Position numbers and translations under genes: made by a program. Below, in pieces: positions 15,338 through 23,569 of a stretch of DNA of 23,569 nucleotides (position 1 is the stretch's first letter; every line of letters begins with the position of its first letter). The DNA is taken from assembly GCA_041856085.1 (NCBI GenBank), contig JBHAFL010000005.1, forward strand, positions 1 to 23,569, given 5' to 3'. Under the pieces are notes generated by a model. It saw nothing but the letters and a program-made list of their open reading frames with translations. It did not search any database and was not told where the DNA came from. Source of the DNA: RUG754 sp041856085. Its GTDB lineage: Bacteria; Bacillota; Clostridia; Peptostreptococcales; Anaerovoracaceae.

Positions 15338-17212
15338 ATGAAAAGAATAGAGGAATATAACTTCCCTGAAGAGCTTAAGCATATGACTGATGACGAGCTC
15401 GGTCTGCTTGCGGTGCAGATTCGTGAGTTTTTGATTGATAAGGTATCTAAAACGGGCGGACATTTAGCGTCAAACTTAGGCGTAGTGGAGCTGACGATTG
15501 CTCTTCATAAGGTTTTTGACAGTCCTAAGGACAAGCTGATATGGGACGTGGGTCATCAATCCTATGTTCATAAGCTGCTAACCGGCAGAGCCTCAGGTTT
15601 CGGAAGCCTCAGGAAATTCGGAGGTATGAGCGGCTTTCCCAAGGGGGCTGAGTCCGCGCATGACGCATTCGATACAGGTCATTCCACGACTTCTCTCTCG
15701 GTAGCGGCGGGTATGGCTGCCGCGAGGGATATCAAGGGCGGGGATAACGAGGTAGTAGCCGTAATCGGCGACGGCTCGATGACGGGCGGTATGGCTTATG
15801 AGGCTATGGATAACATCGGCTTCAAGCGAAGCAAGGTGATTATCATACTTAACGATAACGGTATGTCCATATCGAAAAATGTGGGGGGCATATCCAAATA
15901 TCTGGGAGATATCAGAACCTCTAAAAACTATCTCAAGGCCAAGAATTTTATTAAAAATAAGGTGGACAGCAGCGGCGTGGGACATAATATCGCGCAGGGG
16001 CTCGCCAATGTTAAGAACGATATCAAATACTCCATATTGGACAGCAGGGGCTTGTTTTTTGAGGGACTCGGGCTGACATATTTCGGTCCGATTGACGGTC
16101 ACGATATATCGGAGCTTGTTAACGCTATGGAGAGGGCAAAATCGCTTAATGAGCCTGTCCTTATCCACTGTATTACAAAAAAAGGCAAGGGATATTCGAA
16201 TGCCGAAAAATATCCGCGTAAGTTCCACGGAATCGGCCCTTTCAACCCGGAGACCGGCGAGACGACAGACAGCGGCAGTAAACCGTCTTATTCATCGGTT
16301 ATGGGCAAACATCTTCTAAAAATGGCTAAGGAAGATAAAAGGATTGTCGCCATAACTGCCGCTATGGGAGAGGCTACGGGGCTGAAAGACTATTCGATAG
16401 AACTTCCCGAGAGATATTTTGATGTAGGCATAGCGGAAGAGCATGGAGTGACTTTTGCCGCGGGACTCGCTAAAGAGGGGCTTAAGCCTGTCGTATGCAT
16501 ATATTCGTCTTTTCTCCAGCGCGCATATGACCAGCTCATAGAGGATATATGTCTTCAGGAGCTCGGAGCGGTGTTTATGCTTGACAGAGCCGGAGTAGTG
16601 GGGGCTGACGGCGAGACCCATAACGGGATTTTCGATTTATCCTATCTGAGCTCTATGCCGAATATGACGATTCTTTCACCTAAGGACGGCAATGAACTCA
16701 CCGCTATGATGGACTGGGCTGTTAAACAAAACCGACCTGTAGCGATAAGATATCCGAGGGGTGAATGCGTTTACAATAACGAGATTAGGTCGTTTAATTC
16801 CTATATGCCGGACTCCAAGAGAATAGATGACGGCGAGCTTGTGGAAGTATGGGCGACCGGCAAGATGTTCGAAACCGGAAACAAGGTCAGGAATTTGATT
16901 TCTTCAACGGGCTATGAATGCGGATTTGTTGATGTGAGCTGTATTAAACCGATTGACATTTCGCCTTACTATGACTGTAAATGCCGCTATATCATCTCAA
17001 TCGAAGACAATACCGTTAAAGGCGGCTTCGGCGCGCAGCTTCGCGAGGCTCTCGGCAGTGAAAACTGCCGCTTCCTGGGCTTCGGCTGGCCGGACAGTTT
17101 CATAGAGCACGGCTCATTTGAGGAGCTTGCCGATAAATACGGACTTACTCCCGAGAAGATTGCCGAGGCGGCGGTCAGATTCATCGAAGAAAATGAAAAG
17201 GAGTATTCATAA
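15338..17212 (+). CDS. dxs: 1-deoxy-D-xylulose-5-phosphate synthase
   Basis: The product has 624 residues and is thiamine-diphosphate dependent. It joins pyruvate and glyceraldehyde 3-phosphate to make DXP, the first step of the MEP isoprenoid pathway and a source of thiamine and pyridoxal precursors. The N-terminal domain has HLASNLGVVELT, WDVGHQSYVHKLLTGR, the ThDP-binding GDGSMTGGMAYEA (from residue 144) and LNDNGMSIS. The transketolase pyrimidine domain has DVGIAEEHGVTFAAGLA, and a C-terminal domain follows. The length is standard. It sits 3 bp behind ispA and 46 bp before tlyA. The Shine-Dalgarno site AAGGATG lies inside the end of ispA. Confidence 0.96.
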   Translation: MKRIEEYNFPEELKHMTDDELGLLAVQIREFLIDKVSKTGGHLASNLGVVELTIALHKVFDSPKDKLIWDVGHQSYVHKLLTGRASGFGSLRKFGGMSGFPKGAESAHDAFDTGHSTTSLSVAAGMAAARDIKGGDNEVVAVIGDGSMTGGMAYEAMDNIGFKRSKVIIILNDNGMSISKNVGGISKYLGDIRTSKNYLKAKNFIKNKVDSSGVGHNIAQGLANVKNDIKYSILDSRGLFFEGLGLTYFGPIDGHDISELVNAMERAKSLNEPVLIHCITKKGKGYSNAEKYPRKFHGIGPFNPETGETTDSGSKPSYSSVMGKHLLKMAKEDKRIVAITAAMGEATGLKDYSIELPERYFDVGIAEEHGVTFAAGLAKEGLKPVVCIYSSFLQRAYDQLIEDICLQELGAVFMLDRAGVVGADGETHNGIFDLSYLSSMPNMTILSPKDGNELTAMMDWAVKQNRPVAIRYPRGECVYNNEIRSFNSYMPDSKRIDDGELVEVWATGKMFETGNKVRNLISSTGYECGFVDVSCIKPIDISPYYDCKCRYIISIEDNTVKGGFGAQLREALGSENCRFLGFGWPDSFIEHGSFEELADKYGLTPEKIAEAAVRFIEENEKEYS

Positions 17213-17258
17213 AAGCACGAGGCCGATTTTATAATATTTGACGGACAGAAGATATAAG

Positions 17259-18059
17259 ATGAAAGAAAGACTTGATACGCTTCTTGTAAAAAAAGGATAT
17301 TTCGATTCGAGGGAAAGGGCTAAGCGCGCCGTCATGGCGGGGCTCGTGCTTATCGATGAGGTTTGCTGCGATAAGCCCGGCACAACCTTTAATGCGGATT
17401 CCAATATCAGAGTAAAAGGGGATTCGTGCCCTTATGTTTCAAGAGGCGGATTGAAATTAGAGAAATCAATCAATCTATGGGGGCTGGAGCTTAACGGGTT
17501 CACCTGCATGGATATAGGCTCCTCTACGGGCGGTTTCACCGACTGTATGCTAAAAAACGGCGCGTCTAAAGTATATGCGCTCGACGTCGGCACCAATCAG
17601 TTAGCATACAGCCTGAGAACCGACGAAAGGGTCGCAGTTATGGAGAAGACCGATATACGCGACATAGATTCGTCGGGATTCGAAAAACTCGATTTCATAT
17701 CGATTGACGTGTCTTTTATCTCTCTTAGACTCGTGCTGCCTAAGGCTGCCGAGCTGCTGAAACCGAGAGGCCGAATCGTCGCCCTCGTCAAGCCTCAATT
17801 CGAGGCGGGAAGAGAAAAAGTGGGTAAGGGCGGAATAATAAGGGACAGAGCCGTGCACGAGGAAGTTATAAAAAATGTGATTTCTTATGCCGAGGATTCG
17901 GGACTGTATCCGGAGGGACTTGATTTCAGCCCTATAACCGGCGCTAAAGGAAACATTGAATATCTAATGCTCCTCGGCAAAGACGGGAGCTTCCGTATGA
18001 GCACCGAAAATATAAAAAAAACCGTCGATTACTCGCACAGCGAGTTTGAGAATAAATAA
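17259..18059 (+). CDS. tlyA: TlyA family rRNA (cytidine-2'-O)-methyltransferase
   Basis: The product has 266 residues from ATG 17259; the frame is open back to a TTG at 17238, but an S4 domain should begin at MKERLDTLLV. S4 RNA-binding domain at about residues 3-60. The Rossmann methyltransferase domain then shows SRGGLKLEK, DIGSSTGGFTDCML (SAM site), VYALDVGTNQLA, FISIDVSFISL and LVKPQFEAGREKVGKGGI. In actinobacteria TlyA methylates 16S and 23S rRNA, but firmicute homologues are less studied and also called hemolysin A. In many Clostridia it follows dxs, as here. It ends 55 bp before an aminotransferase gene. Confidence 0.92.
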   Translation: MKERLDTLLVKKGYFDSRERAKRAVMAGLVLIDEVCCDKPGTTFNADSNIRVKGDSCPYVSRGGLKLEKSINLWGLELNGFTCMDIGSSTGGFTDCMLKNGASKVYALDVGTNQLAYSLRTDERVAVMEKTDIRDIDSSGFEKLDFISIDVSFISLRLVLPKAAELLKPRGRIVALVKPQFEAGREKVGKGGIIRDRAVHEEVIKNVISYAEDSGLYPEGLDFSPITGAKGNIEYLMLLGKDGSFRMSTENIKKTVDYSHSEFENK

Positions 18060-18114
18060 TTACCAAAAACTACTTTCTAAAACATTTTTAAGAGAAAAAA
18101 GGAGAAACAAAAAA

Positions 18115-19308
18115 ATGAAGCTTTCAAAGAAGATTCAAGAAATGGAATTATCACCAATCAGAAAGTTTGTCCCTTACGCAGACGCCGCAAGAGCTAAAGG
18201 TAAAAAAGTTTACGGACTCAATATCGGTCAGCCTGATATTAAGACGCCGGACGCATTCTTCGACGCTGTTAAGAACTACAATCAGGAAGTTTTAGCTTAT
18301 GCGAACTCACAGGGTATTCCTGAACTTTTAGAGGCTCTCGTAGGTTACTACAAGAGAATCGGTCTTGAATTCGAGAAAAAGGACCTTTTAATCACAAACG
18401 GAGGCTCAGAGGCGCTTTCGATGATCTTCACCGGAATTCTCGACGAGGACGATGAAGTAATCATGGCGGAGCCTTTTTACACAAACTATAAGACTTTCGT
18501 TAAGGCTGCGGGCGGCAAGGTAGTTGCCATCCCTACGACGGCGGACGACGGCTACCAGTATGCCGTAAGAGAAAAAATTGAGGGAGTTATCACTCCTAAG
18601 ACCAAGGCTATCGCAATAATCAACCCGGGCAACCCTACAGGTAAGGTTCTCACTCGTGAGGAGATGGATCTTATCGTAGACATCGTCGTTAAGAATGATC
18701 TTTATCTCATCTGCGACGAAGTGTACAGAGAATTCATATACGACGGAAAAGAAATGACCACTTTCGGAACATATAAGGAAGCAGAGCAGAATGTGATCAT
18801 CGTCGACTCCGTTTCGAAAAGGTTCTCGGCTTGCGGAGCAAGAATCGGTTCAATCGCTTCAAAGAACGAGGAGCTCATGGGCAACCTCATGAAGATCTGC
18901 CAGGCAAGACTCTGCGTGCCTACAATCGACCAGGTCGGCTCCGCTGCACTCTATAACCTTGACCCGTCATATTTTGACGATATCAAGAAAGAATATGAGT
19001 ACAGAAGAAACGTGTCGGTTGAAGCTCTTAACGAAATCGAGGGAATCAAATACGGAGTACCTGAGGGCGCATTCTATATCACCTGCCAGCTTCCTGTAGA
19101 CAATGCGGAAGACTTCCTCGTCTTCCTCCTGACAGAGTTTGATGTAAACGGTGAAACTTGTATGTTCGCCCCTGCAGGCGGATTCTACGGCACACCCGGA
19201 GTGGGACAGTCCGATATTCGTATCGCTTACGTTCTAAAGGCCGAGGATATGAGAGCGGGCATCAATATTATCAAAGAGGGTATCAAAGCCTATAACGCAA
19301 GAAAGTAG
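18115..19308 (+). CDS. PLP-dependent class I/II aminotransferase (AspB-like)
   Basis: The product has 397 residues from ATG 18115, which has AAAAAGGAG about 8 nt upstream; the open frame reaches back to 18046, but the leading part is not protein-like. Fold-type I aminotransferase: LNIGQPDIKTP (substrate arm), TNGGSEAL, INPGNPTGKV (Asn binding PLP), ICDEVYREF (Asp and Tyr) and SVSKRFSACGARIG with the Schiff-base lysine at residue 235. The last part carries DIRIAYV, with the carboxylate-binding Arg. Aspartate is a plausible amino donor, but the substrate is not determined by sequence. Codon use is more regular than in its neighbours (CTC, AAG, ATC preferred), suggesting high expression. It is not part of the usual dxs-tlyA neighbourhood. 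Confidence 0.88.
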   Translation: MKLSKKIQEMELSPIRKFVPYADAARAKGKKVYGLNIGQPDIKTPDAFFDAVKNYNQEVLAYANSQGIPELLEALVGYYKRIGLEFEKKDLLITNGGSEALSMIFTGILDEDDEVIMAEPFYTNYKTFVKAAGGKVVAIPTTADDGYQYAVREKIEGVITPKTKAIAIINPGNPTGKVLTREEMDLIVDIVVKNDLYLICDEVYREFIYDGKEMTTFGTYKEAEQNVIIVDSVSKRFSACGARIGSIASKNEELMGNLMKICQARLCVPTIDQVGSAALYNLDPSYFDDIKKEYEYRRNVSVEALNEIEGIKYGVPEGAFYITCQLPVDNAEDFLVFLLTEFDVNGETCMFAPAGGFYGTPGVGQSDIRIAYVLKAEDMRAGINIIKEGIKAYNARK

Positions 19309-19321
19309 TATAAATATATTA

Positions 19322-19352
19322 GGGAGAGGGCGCCGCATTGGTGCCTTCTCTC
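19322..19352. repeat. 13-bp G-U-rich hairpin in the mutS leader
   Basis: GGGAGAGGGCGCC (19322-19334) can pair with GGTGCCTTCTCTC (19340-19352) over 13 bp including three G-U pairs, with a 5-nt loop. On the plus strand it is followed by AAAAAAAA, not T, so it is not a plus-strand intrinsic terminator. It ends about 12 nt before the ACAGGAG site of mutS and may affect mutS translation or mark an mRNA processing site. Confidence 0.5.
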
Positions 19353-19372
19353 AAAAAAAACACAGGAGTTTT

Positions 19373-22024
19373 ATGAGCAAATTATCACCCGGAATGCAGC
19401 AATATGCGGATATAAAGGAGCAGTACAAAGACTGCATTGTATTTTACCGTTTAGGAGACTTCTACGAGTTTTTTTTCGAGGACGCGCTGATTGCCTCAAA
19501 GGAGCTCGAGCTTACTCTCACGGCAAAGGCCTGCGGGCTTGAGGAAAAGGCGCCGATGTGCGGTGTTCCTTATCATGCCGCTGAATCCTATATCCAAAAA
19601 ATGGTAGAGAAAGGGTATAAGGTCGCAGTGTGTGAGCAGACAGAGGATCCTGCTAAGGCAAAAGGACTGGTTAAGAGAGAGGTTATACAGATTATAACCC
19701 CGGGAACCATCACTTCCTCTTCAATGCTCAAAGAAAATAAAAATAACTATATAGCTTCCGTATTCATCTCCGAAAGCGGAGAGTCTATGTCCGTGGCATA
19801 TTCCGATATATCCACCGGCGAGCTGTACATTACGGAATACAGTGGAAACGATATATTCGAAACCCTATTAAATGAAATCGTAAAAATCAAACCCTCTGAA
19901 ATCATCATCGGAGAGAGCTTCGCGGAGAGCTACCCTCTGGATGAGTTAAAATACGCGTCGGAGGCGTTTTTTGATATATTACCTGAAACATATTATAACG
20001 AAAAATCCTGCGAGGGCGCAATTCTATCGCAGTTCAATACAATTTCTCTGACAGGTCTCGGCCTCGATTTCAGACCGGCGGCGACTGTCGCGCTCGGCGT
20101 ACTGCTTTCATATCTTTTAGAAACACAGAAGCAAAAAATGCAGTCGATAACAGGCATCAGCTTCTATGAAATCGGCATGCATATGGCGCTTGACAAAGCT
20201 ACGATAAGGAATCTCGAGATAACGGAGACGCTCTACGAAAAAAGCGTCAAAGGAAGTCTTTTAGGAATCCTGGACAAATGTCATACCGCTATGGGCTCGA
20301 GGAAGCTGACTAAATGGCTCAGAGAGCCGCTAAACAACTCCTCGGAGATAAATAAGAGGCTTGAGGGCGTCGAGGAACTGTATACCGAGCTTTTAATGCG
20401 AAATAATCTAAAAGAATCTCTCAAACAGATATATGATTTTGAGCGCCTCATTGGCAGAGTATCCTACGGCAACGCGAACGCTAGGGACTTAATAGCATTA
20501 AAAAATTCTATCGCTGCGCTTCCCGATATCAAGTCCGAGCTTGCAGCCGCCGATTCCGCCATATTAAACGAAATAAACGACGGCATTGACGAGCTCGATA
20601 AGGTATATGAGCTGATTGACGTCGCGATAGTCGATGACCCGGGTTTCACCGTTAAAGAGGGAGGAATCATCAGGGCGGGATACTCGGAAGCTCTTGACGA
20701 GCTTAAATTTTCAATAAAAGACGGCAAGGCATGGATTTCTTCGCTCGAGCAAAAGGAGCGTGAAAGAACCGGCATTAAGACGCTTAAAGTCGGATTCAAT
20801 AATGTTTTCGGCTACTATATCGAGGTGTCCAAGTCGCAGACCTCATATGTCCCCGAGGACTATATCAGGAAGCAGACCTTAGTCGGCGGAGAGAGATATA
20901 TCACGCCTGAGCTTAAAGAGATGGAGAGCGTCGTACTCTCGGCTGAATCAAAGATAAATCAAATGGAATATGATATATTCTGCGAGATAAGGGCTTTTAT
21001 ACAAGGTTTCACAGAGATAATACAGAGGACTTCAAGAGCGATATCCACGCTCGATGTTCTTTGCTCGTTTGCCCATGTGTCGGACAAGCTCGGATATGTT
21101 CGCCCTATCGTTGATGACGGACTTGAAATAAGCATAGTTAAGGGCAAGCACCCCGTAATAGAGCAGAATGTGACTAACGGGCTCTTCGTATCAAACGACA
21201 CATATATAGATACCGATGATTCGTCTATGCTCCTGATTACAGGACCGAATATGTCAGGTAAATCTACCTATATGAGACAGACCGCTCTGATAGTGCTTAT
21301 GGCGCAGACAGGCTGCTTCGTGCCGTGTGAATCGGCGAGAATAGGCGTTTGTGACAGGATATTCACGCGAATCGGAGCATCGGACAATCTGTCCCAGGGT
21401 CAGTCCACGTTCTTCGTGGAGATGAGCGAGCTCTCATACATACTCGGTAACGCTAAGGAGCGCTCACTAATAATCCTCGACGAGATAGGCAGGGGCACGT
21501 CCACCTATGACGGACTCTCGATAGCATGGGCGGCGGTAGAATACCTCTGCAATGAGAATAAAAAAATCCGCACGTTATTTGCGACCCATTATCATGAGCT
21601 TACCGTGCTCGAGGGACAGGTTTCGGGCGTTAAGAATCTCAATGTTGACGTTGCGGAGGAGGGTGGAAATATCGTATTTCTCCATAAAATAGTCGAGGGA
21701 AGCGCTTCCAAGTCCTACGGTATTCATGTGGCTAAAATAGCGGGAATTCCCAAGAGTCTTTTAGCGAGGGCAGAGGATAAGCTTAGGGAGCTTGAGTCTA
21801 CCGGAGCAAGCGGCATTACTTCTTTTTGTGCTGCTGACGCGGATTTCGATAATGCGACCTCAAGGTCTGTGAAATCTGAGGCTGCGGGGTATACGCGGGA
21901 GCAGCTTTCGCTCTTTGACCTGACGCCTGACCCGATAATCAGCAGGCTGAGGGATATAGACCTTATGAACGTAACGCCGTCAGAGGCGATAAAGATATTG
22001 GAAGAGCTTAAGTCTAAGCTGTGA
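19373..22024 (+). CDS. mutS: DNA mismatch repair protein MutS
   Basis: Full-length 883-residue MutS. It recognises mismatches and small loops as a dimer and recruits MutL using ATP. The mismatch-reading Phe-X-Glu is present in GDFYEFF (Phe30, Glu32). Domains II and III follow, then the ATPase: Walker A TGPNMSGKST (about 622-631), GASDNLSQGQSTFFVEM, Walker B LIILDEIGRGTSTYDG (about 700-715) and TLFATHYHEL. It ends with a helix-turn-helix dimer region and a short C-terminal tail. ATG 19373 has a clear ACAGGAG site. It precedes mutL by 114 bp, the usual clostridial mutSL pair. Confidence 0.97.
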   Translation: MSKLSPGMQQYADIKEQYKDCIVFYRLGDFYEFFFEDALIASKELELTLTAKACGLEEKAPMCGVPYHAAESYIQKMVEKGYKVAVCEQTEDPAKAKGLVKREVIQIITPGTITSSSMLKENKNNYIASVFISESGESMSVAYSDISTGELYITEYSGNDIFETLLNEIVKIKPSEIIIGESFAESYPLDELKYASEAFFDILPETYYNEKSCEGAILSQFNTISLTGLGLDFRPAATVALGVLLSYLLETQKQKMQSITGISFYEIGMHMALDKATIRNLEITETLYEKSVKGSLLGILDKCHTAMGSRKLTKWLREPLNNSSEINKRLEGVEELYTELLMRNNLKESLKQIYDFERLIGRVSYGNANARDLIALKNSIAALPDIKSELAAADSAILNEINDGIDELDKVYELIDVAIVDDPGFTVKEGGIIRAGYSEALDELKFSIKDGKAWISSLEQKERERTGIKTLKVGFNNVFGYYIEVSKSQTSYVPEDYIRKQTLVGGERYITPELKEMESVVLSAESKINQMEYDIFCEIRAFIQGFTEIIQRTSRAISTLDVLCSFAHVSDKLGYVRPIVDDGLEISIVKGKHPVIEQNVTNGLFVSNDTYIDTDDSSMLLITGPNMSGKSTYMRQTALIVLMAQTGCFVPCESARIGVCDRIFTRIGASDNLSQGQSTFFVEMSELSYILGNAKERSLIILDEIGRGTSTYDGLSIAWAAVEYLCNENKKIRTLFATHYHELTVLEGQVSGVKNLNVDVAEEGGNIVFLHKIVEGSASKSYGIHVAKIAGIPKSLLARAEDKLRELESTGASGITSFCAADADFDNATSRSVKSEAAGYTREQLSLFDLTPDPIISRLRDIDLMNVTPSEAIKILEELKSKL

Positions 22025-22051
22025 ATATTTGCTTTGAAACGTTGGATAACT

Positions 22052-22096
22052 ATAAACCGACAACCGATATCCGACTGATAAACCGGCATATTGCCG
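22052..22096. repeat. Direct repeat ATAAACCG x2 plus small hairpin, mutS-mutL gap
   Basis: ATAAACCG occurs at 22052-22059 and 22078-22085, with ACCGA and TCCGA variants between. CGGCA/TGCCG at 22084-22096 is a perfect 5-bp hairpin with a TAT loop. The function is unknown; the gap holds no promoter I trust. Confidence 0.35.
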
Positions 22097-22138
22097 AAAA
22101 ACAAAATTAAGCTTATAAATAAAAACTATGAGAAGACT

Positions 22139-23569
22139 ATGATTAGAATACTTGAAAAAACTGTCGCAGATAAGATCGCAGCCGGAGAGGTTATCGACCG
22201 TCCGGTATCCATCGTAAAGGAGCTCATTGAAAATGCGGTGGATTCGGGCGCAAGCTCGATAGTCTGCGAAATAAGGCAAGGCGGCAAAAGCTATATAAGG
22301 GTTACCGACAACGGCTGCGGCATACCGAGCGGAGAGGTGGAGACAGCCTTTCTAAGGCATGCCACGAGCAAGATTGAAAAGGCCTCAGACCTTGATTCTA
22401 TAGAGACCCTCGGATTCAGAGGCGAGGCTCTCGCGTCGATTGCCGCCGTAACTCATACCGAACTAATTACTAAGACCGCCGATGCCAAAACAGGTACGAG
22501 GCTTGCCGTAAGCGGAGGACTCGTAACAAAAAACGAAAGAACAGGCTGTCCTGACGGTACTACGGTTATCGTTACGGAGCTGTTCTATAACACGCCTGCA
22601 AGGCTTAAGTTTATGAAATCGGACGCCGCCGAAGCTGGTATGATTATTGATTTTATGAGCCAGATAGCTCTGTGCTATAAGGACATAAAAATAAGGCTCA
22701 TAAATAATGATAAGATACTTTTTTCGACCATGGGCGACGGGAACCGCCTTAACTCGATAATAAGAATTTATCCTGATGTAAGAGCCGAGGATATGGTTCT
22801 CGTATCTAATGAAGACAGCGGCCTCAAAATCAGCGGTTACACTTCTTCACCGGCCTTTTCCAAGGCTTCCAGAATATCGCAGGTATTTTTCGTAAACGGC
22901 AGGGTTATAAACTCCAAGGTAATGGAGAAAGGCGTAAGTCTCGGCTATAGGGAGAGACTGTTTGAGGGCAGATATCCTGTTTGCTACCTCTTTTTAGAGG
23001 TTGACCCGTCCAAGCTGGACGTTAATATCCACCCTAACAAGCGAGAGGTAAGGTTTGACGAAGAGGCGAGGGTGGCGGAGTTCATATCGAACTCGATAGT
23101 CAAGGGCTTGTCGACAATAAGCGGGGTAGTCGATATTGCTAAGCCTATATATAATAAACTTGATAAAACCGCTGCGTTTACGAGCAGCAGGAACCTGTTC
23201 AAATACGATAATTCTTCCGATAAGGGCAAAAACCCCGATATCGGAACGACAGATAATTACGCGGATATCGTCCCTAACGACGCCAAAATCGAAAGCAGAA
23301 CTATCTTCCCTGAAAAAGGCGGACAGATTGAAAAAGGAGAACAGGTTGATATAAAATCGCTATTGTCAATAAGAGAAAATATACCTTCGAATCCTGACGG
23401 CAACAGGGAGATTAAGCGCAGCGAGAGCTCTAACCCTGATTTTTCGGTGGTAAGAGCCGATTCGGTATCCGAAAGCACTGCGAAATACGGTGAACCTGAC
23501 GGGTTAAACAAGGCAACCCCTGAAATACGAAGCCTCGACCGCCTGCCGAGCATAGAGATACGCGAGCCC
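22139..23569 (+). CDS. mutL: DNA mismatch repair protein MutL (partial, right edge)
   Basis: 477 codons are open to the window edge, so the C-terminus is missing. The GHKL ATPase domain is intact: KIAAGEVIDRPVS, KELIENAVDSGA (catalytic Glu and Mg-binding Asn), TDNGCGI, LRHATSKI, LGFRGEALASI and GTTVIVTELFYNTPARLKF. The transducer domain ends with VFFVNGRVI and DVNIHPNKREVRF. A low-complexity linker rich in Ser, Asp and Lys runs from about residue 335 to the edge. The C-terminal endonuclease domain expected in Firmicute MutL would lie beyond the window. The start ATG has only a weak GAGAAG site. Regions upstream (22025-22138) are non-coding. Confidence 0.95.
   Translation, partial: MIRILEKTVADKIAAGEVIDRPVSIVKELIENAVDSGASSIVCEIRQGGKSYIRVTDNGCGIPSGEVETAFLRHATSKIEKASDLDSIETLGFRGEALASIAAVTHTELITKTADAKTGTRLAVSGGLVTKNERTGCPDGTTVIVTELFYNTPARLKFMKSDAAEAGMIIDFMSQIALCYKDIKIRLINNDKILFSTMGDGNRLNSIIRIYPDVRAEDMVLVSNEDSGLKISGYTSSPAFSKASRISQVFFVNGRVINSKVMEKGVSLGYRERLFEGRYPVCYLFLEVDPSKLDVNIHPNKREVRFDEEARVAEFISNSIVKGLSTISGVVDIAKPIYNKLDKTAAFTSSRNLFKYDNSSDKGKNPDIGTTDNYADIVPNDAKIESRTIFPEKGGQIEKGEQVDIKSLLSIRENIPSNPDGNREIKRSESSNPDFSVVRADSVSESTAKYGEPDGLNKATPEIRSLDRLPSIEIREP

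Overview
The window looks like a chromosomal piece of a low-to-medium GC anaerobic Firmicute of class Clostridia. The right half carries nusB, an M22 (TsaD-like) gene, xseA, xseB, a polyprenyl synthase gene, dxs and tlyA packed head to tail with ATGA-type overlaps and clostridial Shine-Dalgarno sites. I would guess a member of the Peptostreptococcales/Anaerovoracaceae (Mogibacterium-like), but the sequence alone does not fix the family.

Layout. (1) Positions 1-185: the C-terminal scrap of a group II intron reverse transcriptase on the minus strand, running off the left edge, beside two strong hairpins. (2) 384-3218: an M20 metallopeptidase and a YfcC-type carrier, probably a peptide or amino-acid use cassette. 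(3) About 3220-11160: an accessory, AT-richer island. It holds a frameshifted mini-gene, a free-standing structured RNA with its own promoter and terminator (about 3459-3825), a cluster of palindromic operator-like sites, a heavily folded leader with a tiny ORF and a possible H-type pseudoknot, a small secreted DUF4430-like protein, a 1538-residue secreted mosaic protein (Ig-like, GLUG repeats, Big_3-like, DUF4430, Fn3-like C-terminus), and two hypothetical genes. (4) 11408-17212 and on to 18059: the nusB-xseAB-ispA-dxs-tlyA housekeeping block, started by a good promoter just upstream of an Asp23/Gls24 gene. (5) 18115-23569: an aminotransferase, mutS, and mutL cut by the right edge.

How it fits together. 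The right half supports transcription antitermination (NusB), DNA repair (ExoVII, MutS, MutL), isoprenoid precursor and prenyl chain synthesis (Dxs, IspA) and RNA methylation (TlyA). The left half is about interaction with the surroundings: peptide breakdown, uptake and cell-surface proteins. The most unusual content is in 3400-5100. There an orphan RNA, repeated palindromes and a complex leader lie in front of two secreted genes that share a DUF4430-like (transcobalamin beta-domain-like) module and are separated by a perfect intrinsic terminator. No CRISPR array, tRNA or rRNA was found.
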